Assembly: GCF_001315105.1 (NCBI RefSeq)
Contig: NZ_BAZR01000004.1
Location: 1 to 64,000 of the forward strand
DNA length: 64,000 nt
From: Paenibacillus sp. JCM 10914
Lineage (GTDB): Bacteria > Bacillota > Bacilli > Paenibacillales > Paenibacillaceae
Direction: 5' to 3'
Part shown: in pieces, positions 36,866-45,476 of the stretch
How the letters are laid out: each line of letters opens with the position of its first letter
How positions within the stretch are numbered: the first letter of the stretch is position 1
Program-made: the position numbers and the translations under genes
The notes under the pieces: model-generated
Database searches by the model: none
What the model was told of the DNA's origin: nothing
What the model saw: the letters and a program-made list of their open reading frames with translations, nothing else

Positions 36866-37002
36866 ATATTCCCTCCCCAACATATAATAAGTTAATTCTA
36901 CCAAGACATGCTGATAATTATAGTCGAATATTTATAGAAATCAACAATAATTTACATTATATTACATAATTAATAGACAAGAGGTGAATATGTTCGAGAC
37001 AA

Positions 37003-37038
37003 TTGACTTTAGCATTTAATGTAACTATGATGGTTACA
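37003..37038 (+). promoter_or_regulatory. Promoter and operator of the Rrf2 gene
   Basis: TTGACT (37003-37008), 17 bp, TATGAT (37026-37031). A perfect palindrome TGTAAC-N7-GTTACA (37020-37038) contains the -10 box in its 7-base centre. The same motif recurs twice before catE. Autorepression by the Rrf2 protein is inferred. Confidence 0.65.
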
Positions 37039-37082
37039 TGCTAGTCATTATCGTGAGGATTTTGACCGTCAGGAGGGATTAC

Positions 37083-37520
37083 GTGAACATCAGTAGCCGA
37101 TTCGCTGTGGCTATTCATATACTTGCTATGCTGGAATTAAATAAGAAGGGGATAAGCACCTCGGATCATATCGCGGAGAGCGTCAGCACGAACCCGGTGG
37201 TCATTCGAAGAATTGTCGGTATGCTTAGTAAGTCAGGCCTGGTTGAAGTTAAGCCCGGCGTAGCGGGCGCTAAACTCTCCAAGCCTCCTGCCGAGATCAC
37301 GCTGCTTCAAATATACCAAGCCGTTCAAGTCGTGCAAGAAGACGCCTTGTTTGGTATGCATGAGCAGCCGGATTCGCAATGTACGGTCGGGAAGCATATT
37401 CAAGCCTCGATCTTTCCGGTCTTCTCGGCAGCGCAAAAAGCAATGGAGAATACGCTTCAAGAGGTTACTTTACAACATATCGTAGAAGATATTTGCGCCT
37501 CGGCCCGGCAACAAACTTAG
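37083..37520 (+). CDS. Rrf2 family transcriptional regulator
   Basis: 145 residues, family-typical. N-terminal winged helix: ISSRFAVAIHILAMLELNKK, then SDHIAESVSTNPVVIRRIVGMLSKSGLVE, then GVAGAKLSKPPAEITLLQIYQAV. It has single cysteines in SQCTVGKHIQ and EDICASAR rather than the three-cysteine iron-sulfur cluster of NsrR/IscR, so thiol-based sensing (YwnA-like) is more likely. Start is a GTG after CAGGAGGG. Matching operators before this gene and before catE imply that it controls itself and catE. Confidence 0.88.
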   Translation: MNISSRFAVAIHILAMLELNKKGISTSDHIAESVSTNPVVIRRIVGMLSKSGLVEVKPGVAGAKLSKPPAEITLLQIYQAVQVVQEDALFGMHEQPDSQCTVGKHIQASIFPVFSAAQKAMENTLQEVTLQHIVEDICASARQQT

Positions 37521-37623
37521 CGTTTATATATATCGCTGCTCGTAACGTCAATCCGCATAAGAAGGGTTGGCGTTTTTTAATACGCTGCAACAGCTTAAAT
37601 TCGTGATTTGTGAATTACTGGAT

Positions 37624-37686
37624 TTGACAAGTTGATTGTCCTGTAACTATAATGATTACAAGTAAGGTGTAACTGCAATGATTACA
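37624..37686 (+). promoter_or_regulatory. catE promoter with two Rrf2-type operators
   Basis: TTGACA (37624-37629), 18 bp, TATAAT (37648-37653). Operator 1 TGTAAC-N7-ATTACA (37642-37660) has the -10 in its centre; operator 2 (37668-37686) has the same arms, centres 26 bp apart. Both match the operator upstream of the Rrf2 gene. Confidence 0.7.
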
Positions 37687-37752
37687 AGTTGGATTTTCTC
37701 AAATATAAGTTATTCACGAATTCCATTCATCTAACGATAAGGAGTGAGAGAG

Positions 37753-38607
37753 ATGAAAGCTATTATCCATCCTTCAATTAAACTGGGCCCGGTCTCGTTA
37801 CGTATCAGTAATTTGGCGCGTTCTGCCCGTTTTTATACGGAAGTCGTCGGGCTGAAGATGCTGAGGCAGCATGGGCGGGTTGCCGAACTGTCAGCTGATG
37901 GCCGACAACCACTGCTCCGATTGGAAGAAGTGCCTGATCTGGCTAAACCTCAGTCTCGCACAGCCGGTCTGTACCATTTTGCCATCCTTGTTCCCGATCG
38001 GGAGGCGCTTGGGCTTGCGCTTCAGAACCTGATTGCGCATAACCTGCCGGTTGGTCAAGGCGATCATCTGGTCAGTGAGGCTTTATATATTCAAGATCCT
38101 GACGGAAACGGCATCGAGATTTATGCGGATCGACCCCGTGATTCCTGGAAGCGTGACGCCAAGGGTGAGTATGTCATGACAACAGATCCGGTGGATATAG
38201 AAAGTTTGCTTGCTTTAGCGAAGGAAAAGGAATGGGAGGGTTTACCGGAAGGTACGATCATCGGCCATGTTCATTTCCATGTATCGGATCTGTACGATGC
38301 CCGGAAATTTTACTGCGACGTGCTCGGATTTGAGCTGACGGCCCATTATGGTGGAGCCGCACTGTTTATCTCAGCAGGAGGGTATCACCATCATATCGGA
38401 TTGAACGTGTGGGCCGGATTAGGAGTGCCGAATACGCCGCGAACGGCAGCTGGAATGGAGGAATATTCCATCATACTGCCGAATGACGAGGAGTTGGAAT
38501 CCGTAACGGGTCGGATCCGCGAAGCCGGCCTGGCGCTGGAACAGCGCGATGGCGTATGGGCTGTACAAGATCCATCGGATATTTGGGTACGATTGGTTGT
38601 AGCATAA
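37753..38607 (+). CDS. catE: Catechol 2,3-dioxygenase-type VOC protein CatE
   Basis: 284 residues, the length of Bacillus CatE. Two vicinal-oxygen-chelate modules: residues ~8-130 (LGPVSLRISNLARSARFYTEVVGL, TAGLYHFAILVPDR, SEALYIQDPDGNGIEIYADRP) and ~165-280 (GHVHFHVSDLYDARKFYCDVLGFEL, SAGGYHHHIGLNVWAG). The metal-site His and Glu are visible. CatE opens catechol rings extradiol to Fe(II), removing catechols and quinone precursors. The ATG after AAGGAG is chosen over a GTG three codons earlier. Preceded by two operators matching that of the neighbouring Rrf2 gene. Confidence 0.9.
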   Translation: MKAIIHPSIKLGPVSLRISNLARSARFYTEVVGLKMLRQHGRVAELSADGRQPLLRLEEVPDLAKPQSRTAGLYHFAILVPDREALGLALQNLIAHNLPVGQGDHLVSEALYIQDPDGNGIEIYADRPRDSWKRDAKGEYVMTTDPVDIESLLALAKEKEWEGLPEGTIIGHVHFHVSDLYDARKFYCDVLGFELTAHYGGAALFISAGGYHHHIGLNVWAGLGVPNTPRTAAGMEEYSIILPNDEELESVTGRIREAGLALEQRDGVWAVQDPSDIWVRLVVA

Positions 38608-38620
38608 ATCGCAGCAGGAG

Positions 38621-38658
38621 AGCTTGATCTCATTCATTGAGGTCAGGCTTTTTTTTTG
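38621..38658 (+). terminator. Terminator after catE
   Basis: AGCTTGATCTCA (38621-38632) pairs with TGAGGTCAGGCT (38638-38649), allowing G-U pairs, followed by nine T. Confidence 0.8.
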
Positions 38659-38728
38659 ACGAAAGAGGAAATAAGTGAATACGACAGAAATAAAACCCCG
38701 ACCAATCCCAAGGTAAGATGTAAGAAAC

Positions 38729-39244
38729 CTACCACTGATTCAGTTGTTCCAGCGAGCGAAGGATATGGTCTATCAGATTCGGCAGGTCCTCCATCTGTTC
38801 TTCATTGATTTTACGTGGAAACTTAAGCTCAGCGGTACAATGAAATTTTGCAGGAACCTGGTCATAGATATAGCGGACCGTTTGCATCGGCGGCAGTTGC
38901 GGCTCCCAAACCCGCTCCAGGATCGCTTGGATCTGCGGACAATCGCTGGCCGCATCGGTTATTTCCTTGTGGAAGCGAATCGTTAAATCGCAACCTGGCT
39001 GCTGCTCCGGCGTCTCCAGAATTTCGTCCGCGAGATCGCGTACACCCGCGTGGAGATTTATTTCTGCGGCTGCCTTGTTGGAGTGCGTGAGCTCGAACGA
39101 CAGAGTAAAGCTTCTGGACATGACCGCCATATCCAGCAGATCCGTCCGACCGTTGACCAGGATCGTTCCATCGAGGTTGTCGAGGTCATACACGTGGTTC
39201 TCGATCCCCACCTTCAAATTTTCGAATATCGTTGGGTCAAACAT
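38729..39244 (-). CDS. Conserved-looking protein of unknown function
   Basis: 171 residues, not recognised. Mixed alpha/beta with no signal peptide, membrane segment or catalytic motif. The C-terminal half (AKFHCTAELKFPRKINEEQ, then LPNLIDHILRSLEQL) looks like a structured domain; two cysteines (PGCDLTI, SDCPQI) are not in a metal-like pattern. The ATG chosen has AAGGAA nine bases upstream; a GTG three codons earlier abuts that site and is less likely. Single-gene unit. Confidence 0.6.
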   Translation of the reverse strand: MFDPTIFENLKVGIENHVYDLDNLDGTILVNGRTDLLDMAVMSRSFTLSFELTHSNKAAAEINLHAGVRDLADEILETPEQQPGCDLTIRFHKEITDAASDCPQIQAILERVWEPQLPPMQTVRYIYDQVPAKFHCTAELKFPRKINEEQMEDLPNLIDHILRSLEQLNQW

Positions 39245-39424
39245 ATCTGGCACTTCCTTTAGCTCATGGTGAGATGGATTTCATTGAGGATACTATAGCA
39301 TATTTTTTATACAGAAAATAATGAGTTAGACCATTGACCCTCTATGCGAATACATGTTAGGATAAACAACGTTTACAGTAAAATAAAATTTACGGGTAAA
39401 AAATATGGAGGTGTTAAAATTAAA

Positions 39425-40030
39425 ATGACGGGTGTTTTCAAGATTACAACCCACGAACAACTTAAAGCGATAGCCGACCCTCTTCGCACGAAGATCCTGA
39501 TGAATCTCGTGAAGGATGCCTACACCGGACAGCAACTGGCTGAGATGCTGGCCATTACACGGAATAATATTTATTTTCATCTCAAGGAGCTTGAGAAGCA
39601 CGGTGTTATCCATATCGTCCGCAAGGAAGAGAAGAACGGAATCGTTCAGAAATATTATCGCGCTGTCGCGAGCCGTTTCATTCCGGAGGATCACTTACTC
39701 CCAAGCCTGGATCTAGTGGAGACTTCGCGGCAGGTATTTATGGAGACGCTCGATGTTACCAGGGCAAAGATCGAGCATGCACCGACATCTTCGTTTGCTT
39801 TGGAGAGCGCGAATGAGCATCATCGCAAAAATCTGGCCTCGACTTATCGGTTTCATGCAACGCAGGAGAGTTTCCATGCATTTATCGAGGAGTTCAAGCA
39901 ACTCTTGGACAAACACTTCCAGTTGGAACCAGCGGGAGGATGCAATATGCCTCTATCGGCTGAAGAAAAGAGCTACTATATGTCTTTAATTGCATTTCAA
40001 GATGATCATGAGGATATAACCATTCGATAA
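39425..40030 (+). CDS. ArsR-like helix-turn-helix regulator
   Basis: 201 residues. Winged helix at residues 8-80: THEQLKAIADPLRTKILMNL, GQQLAEMLAITRNNIYFHLKE, KHGVIHIVRKEEKNGIVQKYY. This is the ArsR/HTH_20 type that recognises ligands through a longer C-terminal domain, here ~110 helical residues of unknown function. The ATG lies 12 bases after GGAGGT; an ATT six bases earlier could also initiate. A GTAAA-N6-TTTAC repeat upstream (about 39378-39393) could be its operator. The MBL hydrolase gene follows 23 bases on and is probably its partner. Confidence 0.82.
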   Translation: MTGVFKITTHEQLKAIADPLRTKILMNLVKDAYTGQQLAEMLAITRNNIYFHLKELEKHGVIHIVRKEEKNGIVQKYYRAVASRFIPEDHLLPSLDLVETSRQVFMETLDVTRAKIEHAPTSSFALESANEHHRKNLASTYRFHATQESFHAFIEEFKQLLDKHFQLEPAGGCNMPLSAEEKSYYMSLIAFQDDHEDITIR

Positions 40031-40053
40031 TTCATAATGGGGAGGACATACAT

Positions 40054-40860
40054 ATGGAGCATAATCAACCGAACGTTGTTATCGAGGATGCCTGGTTTAC
40101 CGTATCAAAGCTGGACGACACTACATTTGCGATCAGCGAATATGGTCACTGGGAGAAGGTGCATTCATTTTTGTTAATTGGCGATGAGCGAGCGGCGTTG
40201 ATCGATACGGGACTCGGCATCGACAACATGAAGCGGATGACAGATCAACTGACGGACTTGCCGATCATGGTCCTGACTACGCATGTTCACGCGGACCATA
40301 TCGGCAGTCATGGACAATATGAGAATATTTATGTGCATGAGGCGGAGGAGGATTGGCTTGTCAGCGGCATCAAGAAGCTCTCTATAGAACAGATCCGCAA
40401 GGATATATCACGGGATATTACAAGACCCGTTCCGGCCTCCTTCAACCCGGCAACGTATACTCCTTATCAAGGGCAGCCGACCGGTCTTCTTCGGGATGGA
40501 GACCTCATCAAGCTTGGCGGTCGAAGTCTGGTCGTCTACCACACGCCAGGTCATTCTCCTGGCCATATCGCGTTGTTTGACACAAGCCGAGGATATTTGT
40601 TCACAGGGGATTTGCTGTACGATGAGACGCCGGTCTATGCATTTTATCCGACAACGAGCCCGAAGGATCTGGTGAATTCACTGGAGCGGATAGCGGATAT
40701 TGATGGGGTGAAGCGGATCTTCGGCGCCCATAATACGATCGGACTGGATCCAGAACTGCTGGTCGTAGTGCAAGCAGCCGTGCAGGAACTCCGGGAGAAG
40801 GACCTGATTCGGTTTGGGACGGGAATTCACCGGTTTGACGGGTTTTCGGTTCAATTTTAA
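40054..40860 (+). CDS. Metallo-beta-lactamase-fold hydrolase
   Basis: 268 residues. Metal motif HVHADHIGSH near residue 77, further ligands in VVYHTPGHSPGH and LFTGDLLYDE, last His in FGAHNTIGL. This is the glyoxalase II-like MBL group; the substrate is unknown. GGGGAGGAC precedes the ATG. It follows the ArsR-like gene on the same strand with a short gap, so both are likely co-transcribed and the regulator may sense the substrate. 40861-41070 holds nothing I can identify. Confidence 0.86.
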   Translation: MEHNQPNVVIEDAWFTVSKLDDTTFAISEYGHWEKVHSFLLIGDERAALIDTGLGIDNMKRMTDQLTDLPIMVLTTHVHADHIGSHGQYENIYVHEAEEDWLVSGIKKLSIEQIRKDISRDITRPVPASFNPATYTPYQGQPTGLLRDGDLIKLGGRSLVVYHTPGHSPGHIALFDTSRGYLFTGDLLYDETPVYAFYPTTSPKDLVNSLERIADIDGVKRIFGAHNTIGLDPELLVVVQAAVQELREKDLIRFGTGIHRFDGFSVQF

Positions 40861-41070
40861 TACATACGGATGCAAGCTAAAGCCGCCTTCATTACAGATC
40901 TGCGATCTTGAAGAATGGCAACATACAAAAATCAGGCCATTTGATTTAAAAAACAGAGTTTATCCGATGTTGCCCCCACATTTCTTGAAACACAAAATGG
41001 TGGTGCCAGGGATTGGATTACCTCCCCAACATCACCATTGTTCGAATAGACAGCCTTTTTACTCCTTCAG

Positions 41071-41886
41071 TCAGTAACTTCGATCCATGTTTTTACCGTA
41101 ATAAATCTCATCCATCTCAAGTTTGATGCGCTCGGTTATTTCCTGCTGCTCTTCATCGGTCAGCTTATCCTTTGTGTAACCGAACAGATAGTTGTCCAGA
41201 TCAAACTGTTTCAGCTTGCACTTGGTGTGAAATATGTTTTCCTTGTATACGTTGACGTCGATCATATCAAACAGTTCCTTGGCTTCGTCCGGAATATAAT
41301 TTTGGATGGAGCTGATTTCATGGTCGATAAATAACTTATGTCCATGAATATCACGCGTGAATCCGCGGATTCTGTAGTCGATTGTCATGATATCTGTATC
41401 AAACGAATGAATCAGATAATTTAGCGCTTTGAGCGGTGAAATTTCTCCACAAGTGGATACATCAATGTCGGCCCGGAAGGTGCTGATGCCTTCGTCAGGA
41501 TGAAACTCTGGATAGGTGTGGACCGTAATATGGCTTTTATCGAGCTGAAGAACGACGTTGTCGGGCAGAGGGCCTGGCGATTCATCGTACGATTCTTCGG
41601 GCACCTCAACAACAGGACCTTCGGAGACTAGCACCGTTACGCTGGCACCTTGCGGAATGTAATCTTGCTTCGCGATATTGAGCACATGGGCGCCAATGAT
41701 GTCGGCAACCTGGCTGAGAATTTTGGTGAGCCGATCCGCATTATATTGCTCGTCGATATATTCGAGATATGCTTCTCGTTCTTCTTTTGTTTTGGTATAA
41801 CAGACATCGTACATATTAAAGCTAAGCGATTTGGTCAGGTTGTTGAATCCGTGCAGGGTAATGCGCTGTTCCGGTGTAAGATCCAT
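41071..41886 (-). CDS. speD: S-adenosylmethionine decarboxylase proenzyme
   Basis: 271 residues, the larger E. coli-type enzyme rather than the ~125-residue Bacillus SpeH. Supplies decarboxylated SAM for spermidine synthesis. The self-cleavage site is Lys117-Ser118 in [13 protein letters not shown], producing the pyruvoyl group on the new N-terminus. Further family segments are [24 protein letters not shown], with the conserved Cys and His, and [11 protein letters not shown]. No spermidine synthase is adjacent. Single gene, convergent with the ArsR/MBL pair. Confidence 0.95.
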   Translation of the reverse strand: MDLTPEQRITLHGFNNLTKSLSFNMYDVCYTKTKEEREAYLEYIDEQYNADRLTKILSQVADIIGAHVLNIAKQDYIPQGASVTVLVSEGPVVEVPEESYDESPGPLPDNVVLQLDKSHITVHTYPEFHPDEGISTFRADIDVSTCGEISPLKALNYLIHSFDTDIMTIDYRIRGFTRDIHGHKLFIDHEISSIQNYIPDEAKELFDMIDVNVYKENIFHTKCKLKQFDLDNYLFGYTKDKLTDEEQQEITERIKLEMDEIYYGKNMDRSY

Positions 41887-42062
41887 ATGAATTTCCCCTT
41901 GTGTAGTTAGTGTATCAGTTCGAGCACCTATTATTTCCGAAACCTGTAATTCCTAATCTATCGATCTGACGCGTTCAGAGGTTGACATTAATATGTTCTT
42001 ACCCGTATCGGATTAAACCGTAACAGAGAATTTCAAGGAAAGCACGGGGACAGGTCCACAGC

Positions 42063-42100
42063 AAAAAATAAAAGATACCCTGCTACAAGCAGCGTATCCT
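42063..42100 (-). terminator. Terminator after the VOC gene
   Basis: On the minus strand GGATACGCTGCT and AGCAGGGTATC pair with one mismatch, followed by TTTTATTTTTTG. About 120 more bases up to speD hold only its upstream region. Confidence 0.72.
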
Positions 42101-42133
42101 ATGGGTGCATTATCACATTGTATAGAACAACGG

Positions 42134-42496
42134 TTACTCCGTAAATTCAAGCAGTTCAATCACATTGCCGAACGGGTCCCGAATTGCGCTGTACAGACCG
42201 GGAGGGCAAGGCTGCGGCGTATCAAATATCACCTCAACGCCCTGCGATTTATAATTCGATATCGCAGCGCTTACATCAGCGGTTTCGATTCCGATAATAA
42301 CCTGCGCCTCATGCGGGTACTCGGTTTTGGTTACGCGGCCGCATTTTTGCAGGATAAGGGAGAGGCCCTCATTTTTCAAACTGATGATCTCTTCATCATA
42401 TATTTTAGAAATTTCAAATCCCAGGATGTCGCAATAAAACTGCTTGGCTTGATCCATATCACTCACATTAATCGATAGAACGCATAAATTTGGCAT
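42134..42496 (-). CDS. VOC (glyoxalase/bleomycin resistance) family protein
   Basis: 120 residues, one vicinal-oxygen-chelate module pair. Landmarks: LSINVSDMDQAKQFYCDILGFEI at the start, VIIGIETADVSAAISNYKSQGVEV in the middle and SAIRDPFGNVIELLEF at the end with the metal-site Glu. The ATG after GAGGAGTGG is chosen; an earlier in-frame ATG (42529) would add residues spanning that ribosome site. Substrate unknown. It lies 71 bases downstream of the AraC regulator on the same strand. Confidence 0.85.
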   Translation of the reverse strand: MPNLCVLSINVSDMDQAKQFYCDILGFEISKIYDEEIISLKNEGLSLILQKCGRVTKTEYPHEAQVIIGIETADVSAAISNYKSQGVEVIFDTPQPCPPGLYSAIRDPFGNVIELLEFTE

Positions 42497-42567
42497 ATAC
42501 AGCCACTCCTCTGGTTTAATTGATTTCACAGACTCATTATAAAGGGACGCGCTATCCGGAAATTCTT

Positions 42568-43353
42568 CTACTTTGCGCTGTCATTCCGATCCTTCTCGAA
42601 CAATAGCAGAGGCAGATTGACAACAATAGGGGGATCGAAGGGCAAAGGCTCCCGTAAGGTAATCTTCACTGAAAGCTCGGTGGTCTCTTCAATATGAACG
42701 GGGGTATCGAGCTTGCCGCGCAAGGATTTGTTCAGCAGAAAATAATCCCGGGGATTCAGGCTCCAGGGAATGCCGGCTGCCAGCACATAATACGTGCCTG
42801 CTGGGATGCGGGTCAGTATGCAGGACCGGTTTCTAAGATTAACAGCCGTACCGGTTATAGGCTTCTGATCGGGAACGGGCCTTGGGAACAGCCCGACATA
42901 GATCATGCCGCGGAACGTTTCGGGAGCTTCAATCTGGCAATGGATTCGGGGGAGGACGTTCTGTTCTTCCTCTGTCCAATGCAGTGGTTTGTTCTCATAT
43001 TGATTGACATATTGATGCAGGGATTCGGATGTGGATCGGAATCGTTTGGGAGAGAGACCGACAAACTGCTTAAACCGGGTATTGAAGGTGCCCGGACTGG
43101 ATAAACCGATATTCATTCCGATTTTGACAAGCAGGGAGGGCCGTTTAAGCAGTTCGCTTTTACCGGATTCCACCCGCAGCGCAGACAGGTATTGCCTGAC
43201 CGAGATGCCGGTTACCCGCTTAAATACTCTGGAGAAATGGAAGGGGCTATACCCCGCGAGATCGGCAAGCTGCTGGGTTGTCATAGGCTCATCCAGATGT
43301 CCCTTCATATATTCAATGGTTTGCTGTACGGTACCTCTATGTTCATCATTCAT
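42568..43353 (-). CDS. AraC-family regulator with N-terminal DNA-binding domain
   Basis: 261 residues. The two AraC helix-turn-helices are at residues ~10-105 (MTTQQLADLAGYSPFHFSRVFK, then GLSSPGTFNTRFKQFVGLSPKRFR). The C-terminal half (~130-255) resembles a GyrI-like ligand-binding domain (TFRGMIYVGLFPRPVP, RIPAGTYYVLAAGIPW), as in SoxS/Rob-type and multidrug sensors. Such proteins sense small molecules. VOC gene downstream may be a target. Divergent from recQ. Confidence 0.88.
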   Translation of the reverse strand: MNDEHRGTVQQTIEYMKGHLDEPMTTQQLADLAGYSPFHFSRVFKRVTGISVRQYLSALRVESGKSELLKRPSLLVKIGMNIGLSSPGTFNTRFKQFVGLSPKRFRSTSESLHQYVNQYENKPLHWTEEEQNVLPRIHCQIEAPETFRGMIYVGLFPRPVPDQKPITGTAVNLRNRSCILTRIPAGTYYVLAAGIPWSLNPRDYFLLNKSLRGKLDTPVHIEETTELSVKITLREPLPFDPPIVVNLPLLLFEKDRNDSAK

Positions 43354-43545
43354 TAGGGATCACCAACTTGGTGTTTTTATATTTGGTTATTAACGTAAAG
43401 GCAACTTGTATCCACAATTATCAAGTTCTTGATATCGAACGCAATTTCCTGCTTGATTCGGTTGCCCATTCTCACAAAGGCCGTTAAACTTAAAGAATGA
43501 CGTTTTTCTAATGGAAAACCAAGGTGAAATAAGGAGTTTTTATCC

Positions 43546-45426
43546 ATGAATGTGGAAACAAATGATAGAGAATCCATGAATATGGACACCGCGCGTGTTC
43601 ATCTGCAGAAATATTACGGTTATCCTGATTTTCGGGATGGTCAGAAGAAAATCGTAGAGAGCTTGCTTGTAGGTCGGGATACGTTAGGCATTATGCCAAC
43701 CGGGGGCGGAAAGTCGATCTGCTATCAAATCCCTGCCCTCATGTGGTCCGGTTTGACGCTCGTGATATCGCCATTGATATCCTTGATGAAGGATCAGGTC
43801 GATGCGCTAACGACAGCGGGGATCTCCGCAGCCTTTATCAACAGTACGCTCAGCGGCAAAGAAGTGAACGAGCGGATACGCTCGGCTAAACGCGGGGACT
43901 TGAAGCTGTTATACGTGGCTCCGGAGCGGCTTGAGCTCGATTGGTTTCGCGATGAAATGGCCGGGTTGGATATTTCGATTATCGCGGTGGATGAAGCGCA
44001 CTGCGTATCGCAGTGGGGGCATGATTTTCGAACGAGCTATCTCTCTGTGGCTCCATTCGTCCATGGCTTGCCGAGCCGTCCTGTCGTAGCCGCTTTTACG
44101 GCTACAGCGACGCCTGAGGTCATGGAGGATATGCAGCGTCTGCTGCGTCTGGAGCAACCACAGGTATTCGTAACAGGGCTTGGTCGTGACAATTTGGAAA
44201 TGTCGGTCCTTCGCGGGGAGAACAAGCGCGAATATGTGCTCGATTACGCGGCCTCCCATACGCACCAGCCAGGTATCATCTATGCGGCAACACGTAAAGA
44301 GGTAGATGATCTGAGCCAGAGATTGCAGGCGAAGGGGCTGCTGGCCGGACGTTACCACGCCGGCATGAGCGATGCCGAAAGGGCCGACAGTCAGGAAGCA
44401 TTTCTCTATGATGATATCCGGGTGATTGTGGCAACGAATGCTTTTGGTATGGGAATCGACAAATCGAACGTCCGCTATGTCATCCACTACAATATGCCGA
44501 AAAATATGGAGTCTTACATCCAGGAGGCAGGTCGTGCCGGGCGAGACGGCGAGCCGAGTCAATGTATTCTGTTATTCAGTGCCCAAGATATCATGACCCA
44601 GAAATTTCTGATCGAACAAAATCCCCAGGAAAGCGAACGGAAGCATAACGAATACCGTAAGCTGCAGCAGATGATCGATTACTGTTATACCACCCGATGT
44701 CTGCGAAGCGCCATGTTGGATTATTTCGGCGAAGAGCATGAAGACAAGCCATGCGGCACGTGCAGCTCCTGTACCGATGATCGCGAGTTGGTGGACATCA
44801 CCGTTGATGCTCAGAAGATATTCTCTTGCATCCACCGGATGCGTGAACGGTTCGGGGTATCGATGGTCGCTTCGGTACTGAAGGGATCCCGCGCCAAAAA
44901 AGTAATCGAGTACGGGTTTGACCGACTGCCTACATACGGCGTCATGTCCAGCAAGACGGAGAAGGAGATATCCGAGACGATCAATGTGCTCATATCGGAG
45001 GGATTTCTTGCCCTGACGGAAGGGCAATATCCGGTTGTTCGCTTGCAGAGTGGGGCAGCCGATGTATTGAAGGGGCAGCGGGAAGTGATGCAGCGCGTGC
45101 CAAGGCCTGCCAAAACAGCTGGCCAGCAGCGGAGCGGCAGTCGCCGTGATTATTCGCCGTCCGCGGTTAACGAGACGGTATTCGAACAGCTTCGTCTCAT
45201 TCGGCGGGAGTTGGCGAGCAAGGAACATGTGCCGTCCTACATCATTTTTAATGATGCTACCCTGCGCGAGATGAGCGTTGTCTGTCCGCAGACCGAGGAT
45301 GAGATGCTGAATGTCAAAGGGGTCGGGGAAGTGAAGTTCCGCAAATACGGCCGCCCATTCCTTGATTTTTTCCTCAAGGGAGCAGGGGAACCGGACGAGG
45401 CGGATGATCTGTATCCTTTTGAGTGA
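43546..45426 (+). CDS. recQ: ATP-dependent DNA helicase RecQ
   Basis: 626 residues. Unwinds DNA 3' to 5' during recombination repair and fork restart. Helicase core: Q/0 motif YPDFRDGQKKIV, Walker A MPTGGGKSICYQ near residue 50, DEAHCVSQWGHDFR near 148, TATATPEV, and motif VI QEAGRAGRDGEPS. Then the RecQ zinc site (CYTTRCLR, CGTCSSC), the RQC winged helix (GVSMVASVLKGS) and a C-terminal HRDC domain (FEQLRLIRRELASKEHVPSYIIF). Full domain set. Start follows AAGGAG. Confidence 0.95.
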   Translation: MNVETNDRESMNMDTARVHLQKYYGYPDFRDGQKKIVESLLVGRDTLGIMPTGGGKSICYQIPALMWSGLTLVISPLISLMKDQVDALTTAGISAAFINSTLSGKEVNERIRSAKRGDLKLLYVAPERLELDWFRDEMAGLDISIIAVDEAHCVSQWGHDFRTSYLSVAPFVHGLPSRPVVAAFTATATPEVMEDMQRLLRLEQPQVFVTGLGRDNLEMSVLRGENKREYVLDYAASHTHQPGIIYAATRKEVDDLSQRLQAKGLLAGRYHAGMSDAERADSQEAFLYDDIRVIVATNAFGMGIDKSNVRYVIHYNMPKNMESYIQEAGRAGRDGEPSQCILLFSAQDIMTQKFLIEQNPQESERKHNEYRKLQQMIDYCYTTRCLRSAMLDYFGEEHEDKPCGTCSSCTDDRELVDITVDAQKIFSCIHRMRERFGVSMVASVLKGSRAKKVIEYGFDRLPTYGVMSSKTEKEISETINVLISEGFLALTEGQYPVVRLQSGAADVLKGQREVMQRVPRPAKTAGQQRSGSRRDYSPSAVNETVFEQLRLIRRELASKEHVPSYIIFNDATLREMSVVCPQTEDEMLNVKGVGEVKFRKYGRPFLDFFLKGAGEPDEADDLYPFE

Positions 45427-45476
45427 GCTAACACAAGGTCGTAACTATTAATTCTAGAAGGAAAGTGGACGAAATC

